Counted from the first letter of the stretch, positions 24,607-32,844 are shown. The stretch is 35,792 bases of DNA from Prochlorococcus sp. AG-436-M02 (GCA_003212515.1 QCPL01000014.1:1-35792), one strand, 5' to 3'. Notes: generated by a model from the letters alone, not told the origin. Made by a program: numbers and translations.

Positions 24607-24882
24607 TTGACTTTCTTTGCTTTGACAGACTTTTACGGATTTATTGCTGCATTCCTAACAACAATAGCTTTTATCCCACAGCTTTTGAAAACTTTTAAAA
24701 CTAAATCTGCTGAAGATGTTTCTTTTTCGATGCTTATCACATTTATAATAGGGTTACTATTCTGGATTATTTATGGAGTTCAATTACACTCAAAACCAGT
24801 TCTGACAGCTAATATAATCACCTTAATATTAAATAGTTCGATATTGCTTCTAAAAATATTTTATCAACGTAAATCTTCCTAG
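24607..24882 (+). CDS. SemiSWEET (PQ-loop / MtN3) sugar transporter
   Basis: 91 residues with three helices and the PQ motif at Pro 24-Gln 25 (FIPQLLKTFKTKSAEDVS), the hallmark of bacterial SemiSWEETs. These dimerise to pass sugars down a gradient in the cytoplasmic membrane. The next Met after the opening TTG 24607 is residue 42, past the PQ loop, so a non-ATG start is needed; TTG 24622 is the alternative. The aldo/keto reductase gene converges 24 nt downstream. Confidence 0.9.
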   Translation: MTFFALTDFYGFIAAFLTTIAFIPQLLKTFKTKSAEDVSFSMLITFIIGLLFWIIYGVQLHSKPVLTANIITLILNSSILLLKIFYQRKSS

Positions 24883-24905
24883 ATTCAGGATAATCTATGC
24901 ATACT

Positions 24906-25865
24906 CTATATACTTTGAAAAGGGTTGTTAGGCATTCTTACTTTTGAATTCCTACTTAGCTCATCTAGCAAGCTCTTCTCACTATTAGTAATTTTCCATT
25001 TTATTGCTTTACCTATATCTATGGCATGACTTGCCTTTCTTATTCCAGGGATAGGTTTTGTTCCATGAGATCTGCACCAATTTAAGGCTACTTGTACTTG
25101 TGAAGCATTATTATTTCTTGCAATATTATGGAGTCCTTCTCTAAGTTCTTTTGTTGAAGGGATTAAAAGATTGAAAATACTTCGTCTTAGAAGAGTTTTT
25201 GGTTTTATTTCTTGAGTTGGAGGAATGGCAAGTATTCCTAGCGCTAAAGGACTGTAGGCTAAAAACTCAATGTTTAACTCTTTGCAAACATTTTTAATTT
25301 CAGTGCTTTTATTCGGTTCTGGCGACAAGAGTGAGAACTGAATTTGAACACTTTTAAGAGGGATTCCTCTTTCCTGAAGACGCTTATGTACCCATTTCAA
25401 CCTTAAAGGTCCCATGTTTGATACACCAATCTCAGAAAACAGGCCTTTTTCATAAAGATCACATAAGCCGTCAATTAATTGAGCCTCTTGCCAAGGTGCA
25501 TATCTTGAAGTACTCCAATGCAGTTGAACACGATCAATTTTGTTTTGAAGACGTTCTTTGCTTGCAAAGAACGCTTTGTAAAATCCTTTTCGACCAATCC
25601 TCCAAGGGAAAGGGGCTAATTTTGTTGCAATCGTAATGGATCTCTTTTTATGTTTAGGTAAAGCATGAATATATTTCCCTAAGAGAGTTTCGCTGCGCCC
25701 GTTTAGATTACCTGTTCCGTAAGAATCAGCGGTGTCAATAAAATCTAGTCCTGATTCAATAGCAGCATTGAATGCTTCTTTTAAAAACTGATCATGATCA
25801 TTAGGGGAATAACCCCAAAGCAGCTGATTTCCCCAAGACCATGTGCCAAAACCGATTTCCGACAA
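24906..25865 (-). CDS. Aldo/keto reductase family oxidoreductase
   Basis: A 319-residue TIM-barrel enzyme with the full catalytic tetrad: Asp 44 and Tyr 49 (FIDTADSYG), Lys 82 (IATKLAPF) and His 116 (VQLHWS). The late KPIPGIRKASHAIDIGKA stretch is the NADPH-binding loop pattern. It resembles cyanobacterial and plant chloroplast AKRs that reduce reactive carbonyls, but the substrate is not fixed by sequence. The start MSEIGFGTWSWG is typical of the family. Confidence 0.93.
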   Translation of the reverse strand: MSEIGFGTWSWGNQLLWGYSPNDHDQFLKEAFNAAIESGLDFIDTADSYGTGNLNGRSETLLGKYIHALPKHKKRSITIATKLAPFPWRIGRKGFYKAFFASKERLQNKIDRVQLHWSTSRYAPWQEAQLIDGLCDLYEKGLFSEIGVSNMGPLRLKWVHKRLQERGIPLKSVQIQFSLLSPEPNKSTEIKNVCKELNIEFLAYSPLALGILAIPPTQEIKPKTLLRRSIFNLLIPSTKELREGLHNIARNNNASQVQVALNWCRSHGTKPIPGIRKASHAIDIGKAIKWKITNSEKSLLDELSRNSKVRMPNNPFQSI

Positions 25866-26472
25866 GATACTTAGTCCCCTTAATTAATTTTGTTTAGCTT
25901 TAGGATGAAAAATATTTGTTTAATTTTTCATTTCTATATTAATATTTATAATAGACATTAGTTTATTTACAATAATTATTTTTTATATATAATAAATTCT
26001 TAATAAATTTAAAGTTTCAGTTGCTTTAGAAAATGAAGATCTCAATGATTTTTTGTATCTTCTTGCTTTTTATTATTCTATTATAGCCTCTCGTTAAGCT
26101 GTCAAGAATCTCATCTGAGAATAGATTCCTTTTATTATATGTGATAATTAAGGCATCTATTCCATAAGAAAATTGCCGCTAGTATAAGATCTTTATGCTT
26201 GAATTAAATTATTAAATACTATCAAATACTTATTATATAACTATCCTGTCAGGAACCTTTTGATCTCTTTATGACAGAATATTTTGCGTGTAGTTAAGGT
26301 ATACAATATTTTGTTGACTTGAATAAATTTATATATAGTTTCAATATGAAATGTCCTCCCTAGAAATTTTTTGTATTTTTATATGCTGATAGTTTGATGG
26401 ATTACCATTTTTCAGTCAAAACATTTAAAAATGACCTATAATTTTATAATAATTTCACCTTACTCATTATTC
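25866..26472. other. 607-nt AT-rich spacer, no gene supported
   Basis: Only very short frames occur, such as a 17-codon hydrophobic one at about 26033-26086. No tRNA, repeat array or terminator is convincing. It must contain the promoters for the aldo/keto reductase (leftward) and for the small protein at 26473 (rightward). Confidence 0.45.
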
Positions 26473-26649
26473 ATGGAAAAGAATTCTTACACAGAGGACG
26501 AACTAAATCAAGTTTGTGAGGATGCTTTCGTGAATATAAAAGAGGCTTGCTTGCGTCTCCAAGAAAAGACAAAATGTTCTAATGAAGTTGTTATAGAGAT
26601 GCTTAATAATGTTGTTGAATATTATTCATCTCAACTTCCTTCTAAGTAA
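26473..26649 (+). CDS. Small helical protein with C-x6-T-K-C-S motif, 58 aa
   Basis: Acidic and helical. It contains ACLRLQEKTKCSNEVVIEML, which aligns without gaps with the proteins at 4027-4242 and 34531-34692. An in-frame ATG at 26431 would add 14 hydrophobic residues; I chose ATG 26473 because it starts the charged, family-like part. Function unknown. Confidence 0.65.
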   Translation: MEKNSYTEDELNQVCEDAFVNIKEACLRLQEKTKCSNEVVIEMLNNVVEYYSSQLPSK

Positions 26650-26728
26650 GTATAGATATACTGTTTATTATAAATTAAAGAACTTTTTCTTTTTTTTTAT
26701 AAATTAATTTGATTTTGCTTATTTAGCT

Positions 26729-26908
26729 ATGACTAAAATACTTCTTGTGGCTTTAAATTTATCTCCACTTGAGATTAGCGTTATTCTTATAACTGGCGTT
26801 GGCTTTGTTATTCTTTTTGCTATCAGTTCTTCTGCAGGAGGTTATAAGGAGCTTATTGATACTACTCTTAAAAATGATCGGCAACGAAGATTAGCTAACA
26901 AGAAATAA
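26729..26908 (+). CDS. Small membrane protein, 59 aa
   Basis: Direct translation of ATG 26729 to TAA 26906-26908. It has a hydrophobic start (MTKILLVALN), one membrane helix at about residues 16-33 and a basic, hydrophilic tail (TTLKNDRQRRLANKK). This is the layout of small cyanobacterial photosynthetic or respiratory accessory subunits, but no specific match is recognised. It lies 79 nt after the C-x6-T-K-C-S gene. Confidence 0.6.
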   Translation: MTKILLVALNLSPLEISVILITGVGFVILFAISSSAGGYKELIDTTLKNDRQRRLANKK

Positions 26909-26927
26909 GTAATAATAGTTTTTAGAC

Positions 26928-27149
26928 CTAGTCTTCATTTTCAATTCTTCTCCTTTTTTCATGCATCTCTTCAATTTCATTATAGATATCTTTTAATTTA
27001 TCTTTTATATGCTCTACTTCAGTTAAGCAATCTAATGCTTGCATTATCTGAAGCAGATTTTCTTTTGTTTCTATAAGCCTTCTGCATTCAAGGCTTCCAG
27101 ATTCGTAAGACATAGGAATAATTTGTGAGGGTGGCCATGCTAATTGCAC
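26928..27149 (-). CDS. Small coiled-coil protein, 73 aa
   Basis: A hydrophilic protein with a long amphipathic helix from about residue 20 (RRLIETKENLLQIMQALDC) to the charged end (EEMHEKRRRIENED), predicted to be a coiled coil. Met 13 (27113) is an alternative start. No family recognised. Confidence 0.62.
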   Translation of the reverse strand: MQLAWPPSQIIPMSYESGSLECRRLIETKENLLQIMQALDCLTEVEHIKDKLKDIYNEIEEMHEKRRRIENED

Positions 27150-27380
27150 AAAAATCTCTTTTTCATTGTCTATGTTGGACTAAATAAGAGAGAGTAGGTT
27201 TTGACGCTTTTTTTATATTAATATTTTTATGCTTTAGGTGTGTTTTTGTGAAGCCTTTAATCTTTTACTCAGATCACTACAAGCTAAGGTCATTTTTGTT
27301 TTATTCCCTATCACTCACTCTTTTGATCAGTTACGCTTCCTAGTGTTTTACTACTTTTATTCCATTCGTTCTTTATAGAA

Positions 27381-28115
27381 ATGAATTGTGTTTTTACTTA
27401 TTATGGTTCAAGCGGTTGGTTTATTGATTTAGATGGTTTCAAAATACTAATTGATCCCTGGTTGAAAGGAGATCTTGTATTTGCTCCTGGCCCTTGGTTA
27501 ATAAAAGGTCAGTTAAGGGAAGATATTCTTCCGCCTGAACGAATCGACTTATTACTTTTAACCCAAGGCTTACCAGATCATGCTCATCCACCTTCATTAG
27601 AGCTTTTAAATCGATCTGTTGCTGTTATTTCTTCTCCTAGTGCTTTTAAAGTTCTCGACCAATTAGGCTTTTGGAAGAAGACAAAGCTTTTGCCAGGTGA
27701 AGTTACTAATTTTAATTCAATAACAATTGAGGCAACGAAAGGTGCAATGGTACCAATGATGGAAAATGGATATATTGTTTCTAGAAATAATTTTTCTTTT
27801 TATATAGAACCTCACGGTTATCTAGATCAGACCTTAAAGTCTCGGCAACTTAATACTGTAATAACACCAGTAGTTGACTTGAGGCTTCCTTTGGCTGGTG
27901 CATTTATTAAAGGTAAATCTGTCCTGCCAGATCTTATTGAAAAATTTAAGCCAAAAACTGTTTTTGCTAGCACAACAGGAGGTGATGCTGTTTTCACTGG
28001 CTTCCTAAATAATTTGATTTCTGTGAAAGGTTCTATTGAAGAGGCAAATCTAAGCCTTATTAATAAAGTCAGATTTATTGACCCTGTGGTTGGGGAGCCT
28101 TATTGCATCAATTAA
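27381..28115 (+). CDS. Metallo-beta-lactamase-fold protein with altered metal motif
   Basis: 244 residues with the UlaG-like MBL fold: an early FIDLDGFKILIDPWLKG (14-30) and a later GD-containing strand region. The metal motif HxHxDH is changed to Gln 62-x-Leu 64-x-Asp 66-His 67 (LLTQGLPDHAH). Two of the His ligands are gone, so canonical dinuclear hydrolysis is doubtful. Similar TQGL-type members occur in cyanobacteria and chloroplast lineages by my recollection. Its stop codon overlaps the stop of the convergent 39-aa gene. Confidence 0.82.
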   Translation: MNCVFTYYGSSGWFIDLDGFKILIDPWLKGDLVFAPGPWLIKGQLREDILPPERIDLLLLTQGLPDHAHPPSLELLNRSVAVISSPSAFKVLDQLGFWKKTKLLPGEVTNFNSITIEATKGAMVPMMENGYIVSRNNFSFYIEPHGYLDQTLKSRQLNTVITPVVDLRLPLAGAFIKGKSVLPDLIEKFKPKTVFASTTGGDAVFTGFLNNLISVKGSIEEANLSLINKVRFIDPVVGEPYCIN

Positions 28116-28231
28116 AAGGGCGTATTTGGAATAAAATGTAGAACAATTAACCCTATACCAGAAGCAAATACTACAGAAATAGCAATTGCTGCAAGTCCAG
28201 GTACCATCCCACCTCCTTCTTCATTTGCCAT
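28112..28231 (-). CDS. Small membrane protein, 39 aa
   Basis: Direct translation from ATG 28231 to the TAA at 28112-28114. It has a Gly/Glu N-terminus (MANEEGGGMVPG), one helix (AAIAISVVFASGIGLIVLHF) and a short C-terminal IPNTPF. Size and layout resemble single-helix photosystem or cytochrome b6f subunits, but I cannot match a named one. The convergent MBL-fold gene ends 4 bases into it. Confidence 0.65.
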   Translation of the reverse strand: MANEEGGGMVPGLAAIAISVVFASGIGLIVLHFIPNTPF

Positions 28232-28433
28232 AAATAGTCATCACTAGTAAAAAACTATTCAATAAATATACCAAATTAATTTTTTATATGTGAGCATTAA
28301 CTTTAAAGGAACAAAAGCTTATATGTTCTCGGAATAATTCCTATCTATTGCAAGTAATTTTAAAACAGCATTTGATTTTATAGAAATGATTCTTATTGCA
28401 ATTAGCCCCAAAAAGATATTATTGTTTTTGTTC

Positions 28434-28736
28434 TCATGCAGCTACAAGGCCTGACTGAAGAAGCACTTCTAAAACCCTAGCATTTCTGCATTTGGTTTCT
28501 TTTAAGGGTCTTATTTTATCAAGTAATGCTGCGTTACAAGTTATCCAATAACTTCCTCTTGCGACACCCACTTCATCGCAAACAATTGCAGGAGCAATAC
28601 CTGGGTATCTGTTGTAATGAAAACTATTTAGGGAATTAAGCCAACTTCTCTCTAAGAAATCAAGCTCTTTTTCAGATATTTTTTTTGAATAGCAATATTT
28701 TTCTAGTATTGAGCAGAGGTTTAGGCTTGTCAGCAT
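28434..28736 (-). CDS. Hypothetical protein, 100 aa
   Basis: A soluble protein with a helical first half (ISEKELDFLERSWLNSLNSF) and a second half containing GIAPAIVCDEVGVARGSYWI. The latter hydrophobic-glycine pattern suggests a compact fold. Family not recognised. It lies downstream of purT in the same direction with about 143 nt between them. Confidence 0.62.
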   Translation of the reverse strand: MLTSLNLCSILEKYCYSKKISEKELDFLERSWLNSLNSFHYNRYPGIAPAIVCDEVGVARGSYWITCNAALLDKIRPLKETKCRNARVLEVLLQSGLVAA

Positions 28737-28879
28737 GATATGTGTACCAAATCAAATGAAAGCTAACATCAACTTCAAGAGAAGATCGTTTTCTATTCCT
28801 TTAGTGATCATTAAGAGATTTACTGGTGACGATTATTTTTTCTTCATATACAAGAATATTAATAGGAGATTTAGGAATT

Positions 28880-30055
28880 CTAGTTAGGTTCTTTTTCAAA
28901 AACTTCAATTGAACTTGCGGCTTTATCAGCTTTATTTTTAGCCTCTTGCAAATTTGTTCCTTTTGATAGAGCAACTCCCATTCTTCTACCATCCTTTCCA
29001 TTTGGTTTGCCAAAAAATAGTATCTGCGTATTTTTAATTCTCAAGGCTTTTTCAAGTCCTGTATAAGAAACATTATTGATTTCACCGGTTGAAAGAATTA
29101 CTTTGCTAGCAGAAGGATGGGCGCAAGTTATTTCAGGAATTGGAAGTCCTAATATTGCTCTTAGATGAAGTTCGAATTCACTTAGGTTTTGACTGATTAG
29201 TGTAACAAGACCAGTGTCATGAGGCCTGGGAGACAGCTCTGAGAATATAACTTCTTCCTTTCTTATAAAGAATTCAACTCCAAATAAGCCTTCCCCGCCA
29301 AGATCATCAGTGATCATTTTGGCTATTGATTTCATCTCTTCAATTTGTTTACTGGGTAGATTTTGAGGTTGCCAGCTACATTGATAGTCGCCGTCTTTTT
29401 GTACATGACCAATAGGAGGGCAGAATAATGTTTCACCATTCGCTTGTTTGATAGTTAAGAGCGTAATTTCTAAATCAAAATTTAAAAGCTCCTCGACAAT
29501 AACTTTTGTTGACTTCCCTCTTGCTTGTTGCATAGCAAGTTCCCATGCTTTAGAAAGAGAATCTTTTGCTTTTACTAAACTCTGCCCTTTCCCTGATGAA
29601 CTCATTACTGGTTTTACTAATAAGGGATATTTAATTTTTTCAGAGACCTTTTCTAATTCTTCTTTATTACTAGCGTATGCGAAATTTGCTGTTTTAATAC
29701 CTAACTTTTCTGAAGCAAGATTTCTTATTTGATCTCTATTCATAGTTATGGCAGTTGCTCTTGCTGTTGGTATTACTTTGAACCCTTCTTGTTCAATCTC
29801 TTTTAATGCTTCAACTGCAAGTGCTTCTATTTCAGGTATAACCGCATCAGGTCGATACTTTCTAATTACATTTTGCAATTCTATTGCGTTATTCATGTCT
29901 AAAACAATCCCCAAATCAGCAACTTGCATTGCAGGAGCACCATTATATTTGTCACAAGCGATAACCATGCATCCAATCCTTTGAGCAGCAATGGTTAGTT
30001 CCTTCCCCAGCTCCCCACTACCTAGGATCATTAAAGTTTTAGGGAAGATAGTCAT
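28880..30055 (-). CDS. purT: Formate-dependent phosphoribosylglycinamide formyltransferase PurT
   Basis: 391 residues, an ATP-grasp enzyme that makes formyl-GAR from GAR, formate and ATP in purine synthesis. The N-terminal LMILGSGELGKELTIAAQRI is the PurT/PurK signature. The ATP-grasp loop is KPVMSSSGKGQS near 147-158, and VEFFIRKEEVIFSELSPRPHDTG is the metal-binding end of the domain. Length matches the family. It needs no folate, unlike PurN; whether purN exists elsewhere in the genome cannot be seen. Confidence 0.96.
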   Translation of the reverse strand: MTIFPKTLMILGSGELGKELTIAAQRIGCMVIACDKYNGAPAMQVADLGIVLDMNNAIELQNVIRKYRPDAVIPEIEALAVEALKEIEQEGFKVIPTARATAITMNRDQIRNLASEKLGIKTANFAYASNKEELEKVSEKIKYPLLVKPVMSSSGKGQSLVKAKDSLSKAWELAMQQARGKSTKVIVEELLNFDLEITLLTIKQANGETLFCPPIGHVQKDGDYQCSWQPQNLPSKQIEEMKSIAKMITDDLGGEGLFGVEFFIRKEEVIFSELSPRPHDTGLVTLISQNLSEFELHLRAILGLPIPEITCAHPSASKVILSTGEINNVSYTGLEKALRIKNTQILFFGKPNGKDGRRMGVALSKGTNLQEAKNKADKAASSIEVFEKEPN

Positions 30056-30423
30056 AAGATAAGATTTCTTTTGACAATTATCTTCTCATGACTTTAAATT
30101 TTCCAAAAAGATTTTAATGGCCATTTTATTAATGTGAATTATTTATTAAAAGCATATCCAATTCTTTCATTTTTAAAGTAAGCTGAATATATACTATTAG
30201 CCCTTTGCTGTTATTATATATTTATATAGAGAGTAAAAAGATATCTATCTACTTATAAGCTAAGCTCTGTTTAAAAAGGATTATCTCTATATCAATTTAC
30301 CTTTAATAGAATACCTAGGTCTTTTGGAAAGATTAAAACCTAGGCATTATTATGCTAAAATATGTTTCATTAATAATTCTAAATTTGCATTGAATTCATC
30401 TCTTTAAGAGATAAAGTAAATAT
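30056..30423. other. 368-nt spacer with two hairpins before the Nif11 gene
   Basis: No gene seen. It carries the CCTAGG hairpin (30310-30348) and the palindrome ATCTCTT-T-AAGAGAT (30398-30412), which ends 11 nt before the Nif11 start and may include its AAGAG ribosome binding site. The purT promoter should lie at the left end. Confidence 0.55.
30310..30348 (+). promoter_or_regulatory. Extended hairpin upstream of the Nif11 gene
   Basis: AATACCTAGG (30310-30319) pairs with CCTAGGCATT (30339-30348) with one mismatch. Inside, TCTTT and AAAGA close a TGG triloop, leaving a 6-nt TTAAAA bulge. It lies about 75 nt before the start codon, where a leader RNA structure could sit. No long T-run follows, so it is not an obvious terminator for purT, which points away. 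Confidence 0.45.
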
Positions 30424-30639
30424 ATGACTTTAGATCAACTAAAAGCTTTCCTTCAAAGAATGCAAGATGAACCTTCGTTGAAAAATAATGTACTTTCTTG
30501 CTCTACAGCTGATGATGTTGCACAAATAGCATTAAAGTTAGGCTATGAATTTTCAGGAGATGAGCTTCTTAGATTTTCGGGAAAGAAAGTTGGTAAAGTA
30601 ACTGTAAAGAAAAATGATGTGCCTGGAGAATATAATTAA
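30424..30639 (+). CDS. Free-standing Nif11-domain protein, 71 aa
   Basis: The whole protein is a Nif11-like domain: MTLDQLKAFLQRMQDEPSLK, TADDVAQIALKLGYEF and a SGDELLRFSGKKVG end. Nif11 domains are leader peptides for lanthipeptides such as prochlorosins, but here no Gly-Gly cleavage site or Cys-rich core follows; the tail is VTVKKNDVPGEYN. It is therefore the stand-alone type of unknown role, not a peptide precursor. AAGAG upstream is a plausible ribosome binding site. Confidence 0.9.
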   Translation: MTLDQLKAFLQRMQDEPSLKNNVLSCSTADDVAQIALKLGYEFSGDELLRFSGKKVGKVTVKKNDVPGEYN

Positions 30640-30657
30640 TTAGTTTCTTGTTTCATC

Positions 30658-30867
30658 CTAGCCTTCTGATATTAATTTAGAAGCCTGTCGCCAAATATAT
30701 ATAAGTCCAGTTGTCATTAGCAATACTGTGAAAATAGCTTTCAGGAAAAATACCAATACTATAAACAGAATTAGAAGAAGAGATATTGGGATCCATTTTG
30801 GGTAAAGGACTTTAGCTGCTTCACCCTCTTTACTGTTATTAGGAATGATTTCAGGTTCAATGGCCAA
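30658..30867 (-). CDS. Small two-helix membrane protein, 69 aa
   Basis: A polar N-terminus (about 20 residues, acidic) precedes a hydrophobic hairpin from about residue 26 to 60 (PISLLLILFIVLVFFLKAIF and beyond) and a short polar C-terminus. No recognised family. It converges on the Nif11 gene, 18 nt away. Confidence 0.65.
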   Translation of the reverse strand: MAIEPEIIPNNSKEGEAAKVLYPKWIPISLLLILFIVLVFFLKAIFTVLLMTTGLIYIWRQASKLISEG

Positions 30868-31049
30868 AGTGAAATTTCCTAAATCGCTAGATATATTAAC
30901 TCAATATCATATGATCTGTTTGTTTAGGTTTTGATTTAAGGAAAACCTCTTTAAGTCTAGGATATTCAATGCATTCTTTTTAATTGAAAAAAAATGAATT
31001 AGCGCATAGGATTGCTTTAATTCAATCTTTGTTTACTATTTTATTCTAA

Positions 31050-31718
31050 ATGCCTGAATTTGATTTTGTTAGTGGCTCTGACTGTACAAAGCTATTTAGA
31101 AGAGCTTATGAGAATCGCTATACATGGGATGAAAAATTTAGAGGTTATTCAGGAGCTTGCCTTTATCAAAAAGGTTCTAGTGTACATGAAGGTAAATTTT
31201 TAATTTCTAATGATTTTAAGCCTCAAGTAATTGATATTAAAGATGAGGCAATAGAAAAATTAATCTCCTCACAACTTTGGGAAGTTGCAATACATAGAGT
31301 AAGAAGAGATTTTAAAAGTATTCATAGCGAAAATACTTTTACTAGTGGAGATGTTAATGATATTGGCCTTGAAGTACTTGTAGGAGGTAAAAATCAAGGT
31401 GATAAGTATAGAATTAAAGATGATGTGGTAACAATGGTTCATAGGCATATTCATGGCTCTTTGATAAATATATTTACTCAAAAAATAAAAGATACTGGGT
31501 CTGGATACTTAAGTAGTTCTTATACCAGTCAATATTTTGACCCTGTTTCTAGAAAACCTAAAAGCAAGAAATTATTGTATAAAGATGACTTCGCTCTTTT
31601 AGATAACCAGTGCCAATGGGTACTAAAAAGCAGGTTGATTGAAAAAGTTGATAGCGAAGGTTTAGAATCTGAATTTGAGAAATTTATCTTTAGCGACTTA
31701 ACTTCAATAAATAGATAA
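31050..31718 (+). CDS. DUF3386-family cyanobacterial protein
   Basis: 222 residues that match DUF3386 by pattern: LFRRAYENRYTWDEKFRGYS (residues 15-34), an HR-x2-RDF strand (101-106), MVHRHIHGSL near 130, and GSGYLSSSYTSQYFDP (150-165). It is probably a beta-rich soluble protein. The family is restricted to cyanobacteria and plastid lineages and has no established function. The DUF2470 gene follows 19 nt downstream, so the two are likely one operon. Confidence 0.88.
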   Translation: MPEFDFVSGSDCTKLFRRAYENRYTWDEKFRGYSGACLYQKGSSVHEGKFLISNDFKPQVIDIKDEAIEKLISSQLWEVAIHRVRRDFKSIHSENTFTSGDVNDIGLEVLVGGKNQGDKYRIKDDVVTMVHRHIHGSLINIFTQKIKDTGSGYLSSSYTSQYFDPVSRKPKSKKLLYKDDFALLDNQCQWVLKSRLIEKVDSEGLESEFEKFIFSDLTSINR

Positions 31719-31737
31719 ATTTTCTAACTCTTTCATT

Positions 31738-32013
31738 ATGACTGGTCAACCTATTAACAAAGAAATCAGCCAAAGGATCTGCGATCATATGAATAGTGAT
31801 CATAAAGACTCGATCCTTAAATATGTAATTTATTATGGACATATTAAGAATCCTAAGATTGCTCATATGCTAGAGATAAGTCCAGATGAAATGAAAATAG
31901 ATGTTGATGGAGAAGTTATTTGCATTCCTTTTAAGCACACTTTGTTGGATAGCAAAGATGCACATCGTACCCTAGTGCAAATGATTAAGGAGCTTCCAAT
32001 AGGTAGCAGCTAA
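31738..32013 (+). CDS. DUF2470-family protein (HugZ C-terminal-like)
   Basis: 91 residues forming one DUF2470 domain, with RICDHMNSDHKDSILKY at 13-29 and a late IPFKHTLLDSKDAHRTLVQM. In HugZ-type heme oxygenases and plant GluTR-binding protein this domain interacts with heme or with glutamyl-tRNA reductase; its role as a single domain is unknown. Close spacing to the DUF3386 gene supports co-transcription. Confidence 0.9.
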   Translation: MTGQPINKEISQRICDHMNSDHKDSILKYVIYYGHIKNPKIAHMLEISPDEMKIDVDGEVICIPFKHTLLDSKDAHRTLVQMIKELPIGSS

Positions 32014-32333
32014 TAACTATTAAAAAGTTTATATCTAAGCTTATGAAGTTACTTTGTCAATTTTTAGTAAACTTTCTATTTTGAATTTGAGCCTGAATCA
32101 GTTATTCTAACCTTTAAAGATATTTAATCTTCGTAAAAGAAGAATAGTTCTAAATATTTTTAGCCAAGGTTTACTCTCGTGCTAACAAAAAAATTAAGAT
32201 ACCTCTCCTAGGCTTTTATGCCTAGATCTGTATATTTTTTAGAATTTAAGACATCGTTCTTCCTTAAAAAATATTACTTTAATTAAGAGCAGGCCAATAG
32301 GTTTGTCATTTTAATAAAAGAATCCGATGCTTT
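32014..32333. other. 320-nt spacer with a CTAGGC hairpin
   Basis: It contains CTAGGC-TTTTAT-GCCTAG (32208-32225), a 6-bp stem with a T-rich sequence after it, which may end the DUF3386-DUF2470 operon. No ORF with coding character is seen. Confidence 0.5.
32208..32242 (+). terminator. Possible terminator hairpin
   Basis: CTAGGC (32208-32213) and GCCTAG (32220-32225) flank TTTTAT, and ATTTTTT follows about 10 nt later. The stem is short and the distance to the operon end (about 195 nt) is long, so this is uncertain. Confidence 0.35.
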
Positions 32334-32555
32334 ATGGCAAGAAAAATAGAAAAATTAAAAGGGAAGGATCTCACCTCTTATATAGATCAGCATAAGCAGG
32401 AATTCGAAGGCAATGGAGATAAGCTCTGCCTAGCAGCTGGATACGGTGTTCCAACTGACGATGGTAATGAAAAATGCGATTTCAGTGATTTTGTAAAGGC
32501 CCTGTCTCTTGCGAAAGGCAAGTCCGAAATAGATGTTGAAGAGTCAGAAGATTAG
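32334..32555 (+). CDS. Small acidic hypothetical protein, 73 aa
   Basis: A highly charged, soluble protein with KLCLAAGYGVPTDDGNEKCD in the middle and an acidic end (SEIDVEESED). The two Cys are 17 residues apart. No family recognised. The start ATG 32334 opens with MARKIEKLKGKDLTSYIDQH, a typical charged N-terminus. Confidence 0.65.
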   Translation: MARKIEKLKGKDLTSYIDQHKQEFEGNGDKLCLAAGYGVPTDDGNEKCDFSDFVKALSLAKGKSEIDVEESED

Positions 32556-32619
32556 TTCGTTAAATAATTATTCTTTTTTCTTCGATTAATCAATTTTTTT
32601 CAATTTTCCCTAAAAGCAT

Positions 32620-32844
32620 TTATTTTCTAGAAATAGCTCTTCTGAAGAAGTCAAGTAAACCTTCATCTGTTAAATCAGGAATTGTCCAGATCTCATCTCC
32701 ATCTAGGTTCTCTTCTAGTATCCATTCTTTGAATTCCAGTACTATCGCATCACGATCCTTACCTGAAAGGGAGTGGATTCGCTTTGAAAGATAATCATCA
32801 ATTATCTTCATGCCTTTATTAGGAGGACATGAGAGAAACTGCAT
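32620..32844 (-). CDS. Small acidic protein, GKD/EWI family member 2, 74 aa
   Basis: Contains LSGKDRDAIVLEFKEWIL and WTIPDLTDEG, matching the protein at 19814-20014 in the same order and spacing. The C-terminus extends further here (FFRRAISRK). Met 12 is an alternative start. Function unknown; the acidic, helical character is the only guide. Confidence 0.65.
   Translation of the reverse strand: MQFLSCPPNKGMKIIDDYLSKRIHSLSGKDRDAIVLEFKEWILEENLDGDEIWTIPDLTDEGLLDFFRRAISRK

Noticed and set aside
26033-26086. 17-codon hydrophobic frame in the 25866-26472 spacer
   Set aside because: Too short and composed of a T-rich tract; could be chance.
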